Assembly: GCF_027941955.1 (NCBI RefSeq)
Contig: NZ_CP115960.1
Location: forward strand, 3,841,001-3,905,000
DNA: 64,000 nt
From: Sphingomonas sp. 7/4-4
Lineage (GTDB): Bacteria; Pseudomonadota; Alphaproteobacteria; Sphingomonadales; Sphingomonadaceae
Direction: 5' to 3'
Shown: piece by piece, positions 55,480 through 64,000 of the stretch
Layout: every line of letters starts with the position of its first letter
How positions within the stretch are numbered: position 1 is the stretch's first letter
Translations under genes and position numbers: made by a program
The notes under the pieces: generated by a model
Told to the model about the DNA's origin: nothing
What the model saw: only the letters and a program-made list of their open reading frames with translations
Database searches by the model: none

Positions 55480-56807
55480 ATGGCACGTATCGAAACCCCC
55501 AAGCGCATCCGGGGCACCCAGGACATTTTCGGCGACGAGCAGAGGCGCTTCGCGCATGTGCTCGACACGTTCGAGCGCGTCCGCCGGCTCTATTGCTTCC
55601 AGCGGCTCGAGATCCCGATCTTCGAGGCGACCGGCGTATTCGCCCGCTCGATGGGCGAGACTTCGGATGTCGTCTCCAAGGAGATGTACACGTTCGAGGA
55701 TCGCGGCGGCGATTCGCTCACGCTGCGCCCGGAGTTCACCGCCGGCATCGCCCGCGCCTATATCACCGAGGGCTGGCAGCAATATGCACCGCTCAAGCTC
55801 GCCGCCGCGGGTCCGGTGTTCCGTTACGAGCGCCCGCAAAAGGGGCGTTTCCGCCAGTTCCACCAGATCGATGCCGAAATCATCGGCGCGGCGGAGCCTG
55901 CCGCGGATGTCGAATTGCTCGTCCTCGCCGACCAGCTGCTCCACGAGCTGGGCATCGCGGAAGGTGTGACGCTCCAGCTCAACACCTTGGGCGATGCCGA
56001 GACGCGCGACGCATGGCGCACGGCTCTGGTCGCGCATTTCGAGGGGCATCGCGACGCGCTGTCCGAGGACAGCCAGGTCCGTCTCGACAAGAACCCGATG
56101 CGCATCCTCGATTCGAAGGACCCGCGCGACCGCCCGATCGCCGACAGCGCGCCGGGGATCGATGAATTTCTGACGACCGAGGCTTCCGAATTTTTCGAAG
56201 CCGTGAAAGACGGCTTGCATGCGGCGGACGTTGATTTCGTACGAAATGACCGACTGGTTCGCGGCCTCGACTACTACCGCCACACTGCATTCGAGTTCGT
56301 CACCGATCGGCTTGGCGCGCAGGGCACTGTCTTGGCAGGTGGTCGCTATGACGGATTGATCGGCTCGCTCGGTGGACCGGAAACGCCGGGCGTTGGCTGG
56401 GCAGCAGGTGTTGAGCGGTTGGCGATGCTTTTAGAGCACGAGTTGGATAAGCCGATTTTCGTTGCCGTAATTCCCGAGCGAAAGAGCGACGAACTTCTTT
56501 GTGTCAGATTAATTGCCGCTCTTCGTCGTCATGATGTTGCGGCCAGCATGGCATACAAAGGCAAGGCTGCCCGGCACTTTGAAATTGCAAAGAAGTTGGG
56601 TGCAGCCGTCACGATCAATGTGTCAACGATCACAGCTGCTGAGGGGAGCGTGGGTGAAATCAAGGTGCGACCGGTGGATCTGGTGCGAGAAACCCGGGAG
56701 CTCAGAGATAAGGTGATCGCCGCTCTTGCCGTGGAACTTGATGTTAAATCACACTTGCAAAGTGGTGATCTAATCGGCGCGCCAACGCTGTATTTGTCGG
56801 AACGGCA

Positions 56808-56811
<4 letters not shown>
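55480..56811 (+). CDS. hisS: Histidine--tRNA ligase
   Basis: This class II synthetase of 443 residues charges tRNA-His. Motif 1 lies around FQRLEIPIFEATGVF, motif 2 in GPVFRYERPQKGRFRQFHQ and motif 3 in GVGWAAGVERLAML. The histidine-specific segments are LVRGLDYYRHTAFEFV and AGGRYDGLIGSLGG. A C-terminal anticodon-binding domain (IFVAVIPERKSDELLCVRLI on) follows. Base use changes within the gene: up to about 56160 it is as G+C-rich as its surroundings. Beyond that, AT-ending codons (TTA, AAA, GTT, ATT) become common up to the stop. ATG 55480 has no clear ribosome site. The TGA overlaps the prfA ATG. Confidence 0.95.
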
Positions 56812-57873
<1,062 letters not shown>

Positions 57874-57881
<8 letters not shown>

Positions 57882-58712
57882 GCGGCCCAGAAAAGCCCCT
57901 TTGATACGACAAGCTCTATCGGAAGCCGCGCAGCGCCTCCTGGGCGTGACCGACACCCCCGACTCGACGCCGAACTGCTCATGGCCCACGCCCTCGGCAT
58001 CTCGCGCCAGGACCTTTTGCTCCGCCATCTCGACGATCCCGCGCCCGAGACCTTCGAGCCCCTCCTCCAGCGCCGTCTCGCGCACGAGCCGATCGCCTAT
58101 ATCACGGGCACCCGCGCCTTCTGGACGATCGAGCTGCAAGTCGGCCCCGGCGCGCTGATTCCGCGGCCAGACAGCGAGACGCTGATCGAAGCCGCGATCG
58201 AGCATTTCGACGAGCGCGCACCCGCGACGATTCTCGATCTCGGCACCGGTCCCGGCACGCTGCTCCTCGCCGCGCTCGACCAGTGGCCGGAAGCGCACGG
58301 GCTGGGAGTCGATGCGTCGGAAAAGGCGCTCGCTTATGCCCGCATCAATGCGGGGCGCCTCGGCATGGCCAATCGCGCCGAGTTCCGCGCGGGCGATTGG
58401 GCCCAAGGCGTGGAAGGCCCGTTCGACCTGATCCTCGCCAATCCGCCTTATATCGGCACGAACGAGCAGCTTCCGGCCGAAGTCCGCGATCACGAACCCG
58501 GCTCGGCGCTGTTCGCCGGTATCGACGGCCTCGACGATTATCGCCGCATCATTCCCGAGCTCCCCCGCCTGCTCGCTCCGGGCGGCGCGGCGATCCTCGA
58601 GATCGGCTGGACGCAGGCGAAAGCGGTCTCCGCGCTCGCGCTCCAGCATGGGTTGTTGCCGGCAGTCCATAATGATCTGGGAAACCGTCCCCGGGCGGTA
58701 CTGCTCACTTGA
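57874..58712 (+). CDS. prmC: Release-factor glutamine methyltransferase (frameshifted)
   Basis: PrmC methylates the GGQ glutamine of RF1 and RF2. The product of about 280 residues begins MAERPRKAPLIRQALSEAAQ. After a missing C at 57956-57960 it continues RLDAELLMAHALGISRQDLL. It then shows GTRAFWTIELQVGPGALIPR, ILDLGTGPGTLLLAAL for SAM and the substrate motif LILANPPYIGTNEQLP. ATG 57874 lies inside the end of prfA, the usual arrangement. About the first 60 bases are less G+C-rich than the rest. Confidence 0.93.
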
Positions 58713-58968
58713 AAGTGCAAAGCCGGCCCCCATATTTCCTCTTGGAGATTGGTGCTCCACGGGCTAAGACAGCGCCGGGGCGAGGCACTTTCAACCAAGT
58801 TGTTGAAACATAGGGCTAAGGCCTACTCCATGGTCATGTGTGCCGCTGCAGTCCGGCGGCCATGGCGAGCGGAAACGCCGGTTTCGGCGCTGTCCGCAAG
58901 TGTAACGTGCATCCGGGACCCCGAATGGATCGACGGACGGCTTAAGTAGACAGGACATACAGACCTTG

Positions 58969-59841
58969 ATGAACAATCGTCAGGCTAATAACGGCCGCCG
59001 TCGCGGCCGTGGTGGTCAACAGCGCCAGGGTGGCGGCAACCCCAACCAGGGTAATGGCAACCGCATCGACAATCGTGCGCGCGGTAATGCCGCCCAGCTT
59101 CTCGAGAAGTACAAGAACCTTGCTCGCGATGCGCAGATGCAGGGCGATCGGGTCAACGCCGAATATTATCTCCAGTTCGCGGATCACTATTTCCGGGTGC
59201 TGAGCGAGACCCGTTCGCGCTTCGAGGAGGCGAACCCGAACCAGCCGCAGCAGCGCCGCCCGAGCAACGACATCGACGGCGACGACGAGGATTTCGAGTT
59301 CGAGGCCGAGGGCAATCGCGACGACCAGCGCGACGATCGCCAGCAGCAGCAGCCGCAGCAACGCGAGCCGCGCTACGAGCGCGAACCCCGCCAGGATCGC
59401 GAAGCCCGCGAGCCGCGTCCGGATCGGGAATTCCGCCAGGACCGCGAGCCGCGTCAGGATCGTGAGGTCCGCCAGGATCGCGAACCCCGCGAGAATCGTG
59501 ACCGCGAAGGCCGCCGCGATCGTCGTCCCAACGGCAACACCAACGCCAACGGTTACGCCAACGGCCACCAGCCCGAGGCACAGGAAGCCCAGGCGCCCGA
59601 GCTGTTCGCCGAGCAGCGTGATGCCGGCGAGGAGCGTGCGCCGCGCGCCGCCCGCGGCCGTGGTCGTCCGCGCCGCGACGAAGCCGAAGTCGAAGCGCCG
59701 CAGGGCATCGATGTCGCGATCCTTCCGCCCGCCTTCGGTACAGAGGCGAGCGCCGCCAACGATGCCGACGAAGCGCCCAAGAAGCCGCGCCGCCGTCGCA
59801 CCGTGAAGAGCGACGACACCGAGGTTCCGCCCACGGCCTGA
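58969..59841 (+). CDS. DUF4167 protein with long Arg/Asp/Glu low-complexity tail
   Basis: The 290-residue protein opens with an Arg/Gly/Asn/Gln-rich stretch (MNNRQANNGRRRGRGGQQRQ). The DUF4167 core at about 33-85 (IDNRARGNAAQLLEKYKNLA and NAEYYLQFADHYFRVL) follows. Residues about 131-185 repeat RE-P-R-QDRE-like units, and the tail is basic (KKPRRRR). DUF4167 is an alphaproteobacterial family of unknown function; the RG-rich start and charge suggest RNA binding. ATG 58969 is preferred to TTG 58966. The 256 bases upstream hold no recognisable gene. Confidence 0.85.
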   Translation: MNNRQANNGRRRGRGGQQRQGGGNPNQGNGNRIDNRARGNAAQLLEKYKNLARDAQMQGDRVNAEYYLQFADHYFRVLSETRSRFEEANPNQPQQRRPSNDIDGDDEDFEFEAEGNRDDQRDDRQQQQPQQREPRYEREPRQDREAREPRPDREFRQDREPRQDREVRQDREPRENRDREGRRDRRPNGNTNANGYANGHQPEAQEAQAPELFAEQRDAGEERAPRAARGRGRPRRDEAEVEAPQGIDVAILPPAFGTEASAANDADEAPKKPRRRRTVKSDDTEVPPTA

Positions 59842-59917
59842 TATCTTCCGCGACGGGCTGGCCCTTCGCGATCAACCTGCTAGCATCCTTCCCTGAGATG
59901 GCCTTGGGGAGGATGCT

Positions 59918-61315
59918 TTGCGTTTGACGGCTCTCGTTCTGCTGGCGATTCCGTTCGCCGCGCATGCCCAGACCCAGCCGGCGTCGTCGGTGCCGTCCCC
60001 CGACCAGAGCGCGCAGGGCGACGTCTCGGTCACCATCTATCAGAACGGTCAGGCGCTGGTGCAGGATGTGCGTCAGCTCGATCTGTCCGCCGGCCGCACG
60101 CGGCAGGAATTTCCCGACGTGTCGGCGCAGATCCGTTCGGAAACCGTGACGTTGTCCGGCCCCGGCCTCGGCATCGTCGAGCAGAATTTCGATTATGACC
60201 TGCTCTCTCCCGACAAATTGATGGAAAAGGCAGTGGGTTCGGTCGTCACGATCGTCCGCACCAATCCGGCAACCGGCGCCGAGACGCGCGAGCAGGCGCG
60301 GGTGCTCGCCGCCAATGGCGGCATCGTGCTCCAGATCGGGAACCGCATCGAAGTGCTGCGCGACGACGGGCTGCCCGTTCGCGTGATCTTCGATAAGGTC
60401 CCCGAGAATCTGCGCGCGCGCCCGACGCTGTCGGTGACGCTGCAGGCGGCGAATGCCGGCCGCGTGCCGGCGACGCTCACCTATCTCACTCCCGGTCTCG
60501 GCTGGACCAGCGACTATGTAATGCTGTTCGACGAGGCCAAAAGCGCGATCGACATGCAGGGCTGGGTGACGCTCACCAACAGCACTGGCACCAATTATCG
60601 GAGTGCCGATGTGCTGCTGGTCGCGGGCAATCCCAATCGCGGCAATGGCGGGCTGTCGCAGCTCGGCGATTCGACGATCGAACAGGCCGGCACGGAGACC
60701 GGCCCGCGCGAGAAATTGGGCGACTATTATCTCTATCCGCTGGGCGAACGCACCACGATCGCCAACGCCCAGCAGAAGCAGGTCAGCTTCCTCGACGTGA
60801 AGAACACGCCGGCGCGCAAGACCTATGAATGGGTGAACGGTTGGCTGGAGACGCAGTCCGAGCCGCGCAGCGCCGCGACGGTGCTCAAATTCTCGACTTC
60901 GAAGAGCGGCGGCCTTGGCGATCAGCTGCCCTCGGGCACGATCCGCGTCTATATGCGCGATGCGCGCGGCGATCCGCAGTTCATCGGCGAGAGCCAGGTC
61001 GCGGCCGCGCCGATGGGGTCTGCGATGTCGATCCGCACCGGTGAAGCGTTCGATGTGAAGGGCGCTGCGGTGGTGGTCGAACGCAAGCGGCAATCCTCGT
61101 CGCGCTGGCGCACCTCGATGCGCTACGATTTCACCAACGCCCGGCCTGAGCCGGTCACCGTCGATCTCGCCCAGAACGGGCTGTGGGGCGACGTCCGGCT
61201 GGTCGAGCAGAGCCTGACCGGCGAGCGCGTCTCGGCCGAACGGATGGAATGGAAGGTGCCGGTGCCCGCCAATGGCAAGGCATCGGTGACCGTGGTGTTC
61301 GACACGCGCTACTGA
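59918..61315 (+). CDS. DUF4139 domain-containing exported protein
   Basis: The 465-residue protein has a signal peptide (MRLTALVLLAIPFAAHAQ) starting at TTG 59918 behind GGGGAGGA. The body shows VSVTIYQNGQALVQDVRQLD, LTYLTPGLGWTSDYVMLFDE and DMQGWVTLTNSTGTNYRSAD. C-terminal beta-rich segments such as LPSGTIRVYMRDARGDPQFI and PANGKASVTVVFDTRY follow, as in DUF4139 proteins. These are bacterial periplasmic or surface proteins of unknown function, related to eukaryotic DUF4139/DUF4140 proteins. Three bases separate it from its paralogue. Confidence 0.88.
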   Translation: MRLTALVLLAIPFAAHAQTQPASSVPSPDQSAQGDVSVTIYQNGQALVQDVRQLDLSAGRTRQEFPDVSAQIRSETVTLSGPGLGIVEQNFDYDLLSPDKLMEKAVGSVVTIVRTNPATGAETREQARVLAANGGIVLQIGNRIEVLRDDGLPVRVIFDKVPENLRARPTLSVTLQAANAGRVPATLTYLTPGLGWTSDYVMLFDEAKSAIDMQGWVTLTNSTGTNYRSADVLLVAGNPNRGNGGLSQLGDSTIEQAGTETGPREKLGDYYLYPLGERTTIANAQQKQVSFLDVKNTPARKTYEWVNGWLETQSEPRSAATVLKFSTSKSGGLGDQLPSGTIRVYMRDARGDPQFIGESQVAAAPMGSAMSIRTGEAFDVKGAAVVVERKRQSSSRWRTSMRYDFTNARPEPVTVDLAQNGLWGDVRLVEQSLTGERVSAERMEWKVPVPANGKASVTVVFDTRY

Positions 61316-61318
61316 CCG

Positions 61319-62898
61319 ATGCGCCGCATCGCCCTTTTCCTTTCCCTGCTGCTCGCCGCCCGCCGGTGGCGGCGCAGACTTTGGTCGAGTCCGACAGGAT
61401 CGATGCGGTGTCGGTGACGCTCTATCGCGATCCGAATCGCGGAGAAGGCGCGATTCCCGCGGGCGGCTGGCCGGGCGGCTATGCGCTGGTCACCGAGACT
61501 CGCACGATTCGCGTGCCTGCGGGCAAATCGGTGATCCGCTTCGTCGGCGTATCCGAAGGGATGATGCCCGAGACTGCGATCGTCACCGGGCTGCCGCAGC
61601 AGGTGGACGAGAAGAATCGCGACGCGCGGCTGCTGTCGCCCGCGGCGCTGATCGACGCGTATCTCAAGCGCCGCGTCACGATCCGCCGCACCAATCGCGC
61701 GACCGGCAAGGTCACCGAAGGCGAGGCCATCATCCAGTCCGGCCCCGGCGGCGGCGTATTGCTGACCACTGCCGGCGGCGTCGAGGCGCTGGGCTGCTCC
61801 GGCCTGCCGGAAACGCTCAGCTATCCCGGCGTGCCCGCCGATCTTTCCGCCAGGCCGACCTTGTCGGTTACGACCGACAATGCGGCGGCCGCGACGGTGA
61901 CGGTCCAGCTCTCCTATCTCGCGCAGGGGTTCGACTGGTCGGCCAATTATGTCGCGCACGTCGCCGACGACGGCGAGACGCTCGATCTGTTCGCCTGGCT
62001 GACCGTGGCCAATGGCGGCAGCCAGGGATTCGCGCAGGCGAGGACCAATGCCGTGGCGGGCGCGCCGAACAAGGAGCGGGCCGCCGTTCTGCCCAAGGGG
62101 ACGCCGCCGGAGTTGCATCTCCGCTGCTGGCCGATGGACGTCACCAGCACCCATCCGCGTTGGGGAATCGCGCCCAATCCGCCGCCACCCCCGCCTGCCC
62201 CAGCAGTCAGCGCGGAGGATATCGGCAGTTTAGAGGATATCACCGTCAGCGGCAGCCTGAAGCGTATGTCGGGCGTGATGATGAGCGCGCCCGTGATGGT
62301 GGCGCAGCAGGAGGAGCTCGGCGACCTCAAGCTCTATCGCATTCCCGAGCCCGTCACCGTCGCCGCGTTGAGTCGCAAGCAGGTGGCGATGATCGATCGC
62401 AAGAAGGTCGCCTTCGCGCGGATATATACCGGCGACTTCGAGCAATTCGATTATGACCGCGATGCCGACGCGCCCGAGAGCAAGGCGGCCGAGCGGATCC
62501 TGCGCACCGAGAATATCAAGGGGAAGGGTCTCGGGCTCGCTGCCGGCCGGGCGCGTTGCGGTGTTCGAACGTGCGCGGAGGAATCTCTGTTGGTCGGCGA
62601 GGGGGCGCTGTCGGATCGTGCGATCGGCGAGGAAGTCGAGTTCGCGACCGGCGAGAGCAGCGACGTCCGCTACAAGATCGTCGCGCGCCCGCCTTCGCGC
62701 AGCCGCCAGCCCTATGTCGTCGAAGTCACCAATGCGCGCTCGACCCCCGAGACGTTCGAGATGGCGATTCCCTACAAGCTCGCTTCGTCGAGCGCGAAGC
62801 TGATCGAGCGCAAGGGCCTCAAGACGTGGCGGGCAACGGTGCCGGCCAATGGCACCGCCAAGTTCGAATTCGCGCTCAAGCTGGAGGTCGAGCGCTGA
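61319..62898 (+). CDS. DUF4139 domain-containing exported protein, paralogue (frameshifts)
   Basis: This paralogue of about 527 residues starts at ATG 61319. Restoring one C near 61359-61361 gives the signal peptide MRRIALFLSLLLAAPPVAAQ joined to TLVESDRIDAVSVTLYRDPN. It shows VQLSYLAQGFDWSANYVAHV and a Pro-rich linker (NPPPPPPAPAV). It ends VPANGTAKFEFALKLEVER. Around 62543-62585 a short patch reads sensibly only one frame over (PAGRVAVFERAR), so two further compensating losses are likely. It forms a pair with the upstream gene; the function is unknown. Confidence 0.85.
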
Positions 62899-62900
62899 CC

Positions 62901-63200
62901 TCAGTCGAGGCCGATCTCGCCCTTGAGCGGATCCTCGACTCGCTCGTCATGCCCGGTACCCGAGCTCAGGAACATCAGCCCCATCAGCGCCGCGGCGACC
63001 ATCATCGTCACGAACACGCCGAGAAAGGTGGCGCTGGCCGTGACGAAGTTGAGCTCGCCCAGCCAGAGATAGAGCACCAGCTCGGCCAGCGCCGCGGTCA
63101 ACAGCGCGGCCAATGCCATCCAGCGCAGGATTCGCTTGAAGCGTCCCCAGGCGAAGGCGGCATATTCGGGATCGTCGAGATCGTGCCGCGGCATGTTCAT
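62901..63200 (-). CDS. Small membrane protein, two transmembrane helices
   Basis: The 99-residue protein has a charged N-terminus (MNMPRHDLDDPEYAAFAWGR). Two hydrophobic helices follow, at about 28-49 (MALAALLTAALAELVLYLWL) and 58-79 (FLGVFVTMMVAAALMGLMFL), and then a short acidic tail. I do not recognise a named family. ATG 63200 or 63194 could be used. It converges with the DUF4139 gene two bases away and diverges from the CBS gene. Confidence 0.8.
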   Translation of the reverse strand: MNMPRHDLDDPEYAAFAWGRFKRILRWMALAALLTAALAELVLYLWLGELNFVTASATFLGVFVTMMVAAALMGLMFLSSGTGHDERVEDPLKGEIGLD

Positions 63201-63265
63201 GGCTTTGCAATTGGGCGCGAATCATGGGAGAAACAATCGCCTGAACCCGAAAGCGGAGACGAGCG

Positions 63266-63692
63266 ATGACCATCGCGGCAATCCTGGGGGAAAAGGGCAT
63301 GACGTGGTGTCGATCGCGGGGATCGCACCGTGGCGGAAGCCGTCGCCCTGCTCGCCGGCCATCGAATAGGCGCAGTCCCTGTCGTCGACGGCGATACCGT
63401 GGCCGGCATCTTTTCCGAGCGCGACGTGATCTATTGCCTCGAGCGCGACGGCGTCGCTGCGCTCGATCGCAAGGTGAGTGAGGTGATGACCGCGCCGGCG
63501 ATCACCGTGCCGCCCGACGAATCGGTGCTCGGCGCGCTGGCTTTGATGACGCGGCGGCGGGTACGCCATTTGCCGGTGGTCGATCGCGGCAAGGTGGTCG
63601 GCTTCATCTCGATCGGCGATCTGGTGAAATACCGGATCGAACGGATCGAATCCGAGGCCGAGGCGATGCGCGCCTATATCCAGGCGGTCTAG
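63266..63692 (+). CDS. CBS-domain-pair protein (two frameshifts)
   Basis: A small protein of about 142 residues made of two CBS repeats, which bind adenosine nucleotides. It starts MTIAAILGEKG at 63266 and loses a base near 63297 (GGGCAT) and another at 63318-63321 (CGGGGA). Repaired, it reads GHDVVSIAGDRTVAEAVALL. CBS 1 has IGAVPVVDGDTVAGIFSERD and CBS 2 has VRHLPVVDRGKVVGFISIGD. Stand-alone pairs of this type are common in alphaproteobacteria and probably sense energy charge. Confidence 0.88.
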
Positions 63693-63698
63693 CGCCCC

Positions 63699-64000
63699 TC
63701 AGCCGCGCCGGTTGCGGACCAGCGCAATCACTTCGGCCAGCGTATCGCGCGCGAACAGTGCGAGCCATCCGCCATAGACCAGAGCGCCCGTGCATCCGAG
63801 CAGCACGAGCTGGGCTAGCGACGGCATCGGTGGCAGCACGCGCGCGAGCAGCGACACGGCCAGGGCCATCGCCGTCGCCGCGAATATCGCCGGGGTCAGG
63901 CCGTCGACCAGATCGCGGAGCCGAACGCCGATGACCGGCAGCGTCCGCCACGTCGATATCGCCAGATAGAACGGATAGGCCAGGAACCACGCGGCGACGA
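63699..64000 (-). CDS. C-terminal part of a multi-pass membrane protein, possibly a polysaccharide flippase
   Basis: A minus-strand frame is open from the window edge to TGA at 63699. It reads VAAWFLAYPFYLAISTWRTL, then three hydrophobic stretches, e.g. AIFAATAMALAVSLLARVLP and LAQLVLLGCTGALVYGGWLA. It ends DTLAEVIALVRNRRG. The start lies beyond the window. The order of late membrane helices with a short basic tail resembles O-antigen/polysaccharide flippases (MATE/Wzx-like), but the fragment is too short to be sure. Confidence 0.6.
   Translation of the reverse strand, partial: VAAWFLAYPFYLAISTWRTLPVIGVRLRDLVDGLTPAIFAATAMALAVSLLARVLPPMPSLAQLVLLGCTGALVYGGWLALFARDTLAEVIALVRNRRG

Noticed and set aside
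58713..58968. Additional small gene between prmC and the DUF4167 gene
   Set aside because: Short open frames (e.g. from 58749 or 58791) lack ribosome sites, recognisable motifs and the third-position G+C bias of the neighbours.

Overview
The window is high-G+C DNA (roughly two thirds G+C by eye) from an alphaproteobacterium, most likely Sphingomonas or a close relative in Sphingomonadales. The signs are two very large Caulobacter-type TonB receptors in carbohydrate loci, frequent TTG and GTG starts, the intergenic repeat containing CTTCGACAAGCTCAG, a DUF4167 gene, and the order infA-maf-rng-yacG-tRNA-Phe. I see no insertion sequence, prophage, CRISPR array or plasmid gene.

Layout. 1-9 kb: the end of a pirin gene, a tiny Cys-containing protein, an epoxide-hydrolase-like enzyme, DUF6157/DUF2332 genes, then housekeeping genes (hisG, hisD, nusB, thiL, and the proton-pumping pyrophosphatase hppA). 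9-10.4 kb: an unrecognised protein. 10.4-14.7 kb: a leftward acyl-CoA degradation operon (thiolase, CoA-transferase/racemase, SDR, acyl-CoA dehydrogenase) with a palindromic operator. 14.9-18 kb: infA, maf, rng, yacG, tRNA-Phe, an EamA exporter. 18-24 kb: a pectin-type locus (rhamnogalacturonan acetylesterase, GH43, TonB receptor) with LacI-type operators. 24.4-27.8 kb: a WYL regulator, GFA, nnrD, a histidine phosphatase and a YciI-like protein. 27.9-49.2 kb: a second carbohydrate region with a TonB receptor, an L-arabinose/D-galactose dehydrogenase, a sugar-acid dehydratase, an aldose epimerase, three or four glycosidases, a chemoreceptor, a GntR regulator, and a transporter-dgoK-dgoA-halogenase-halogenase-like operon. 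49.2-55.4 kb: an RND efflux operon with a possible attenuator leader. 55.5-58.7 kb: hisS-prfA-prmC. 58.9-64 kb: DUF4167, two DUF4139 proteins, a small membrane protein, a CBS protein, and the end of a membrane protein.

How it fits together. The 18-49 kb region reads as a plant cell-wall (pectin, arabinan, galactan, fucosylated glycan) utilisation region. Oligosaccharides enter through the TonB receptors. GH43, GH5-like and GH95 enzymes and the acetylesterase trim them. Arabinose and galactose are then oxidised by the Gfo/Idh dehydrogenase and dehydrated by the IlvD/Edd enzyme. DgoK and DgoA finish the galactose branch (De Ley-Doudoroff). No lactonase and none of the last arabinose-branch enzymes are in the window.

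Main caution. About twenty genes, including hisD and prmC, are broken by frameshifts that are nearly all explained by losing one base, usually in a C or G run. I read these as sequence errors, not as decay. Frameshifted genes are therefore given over their whole length with the likely break position stated.
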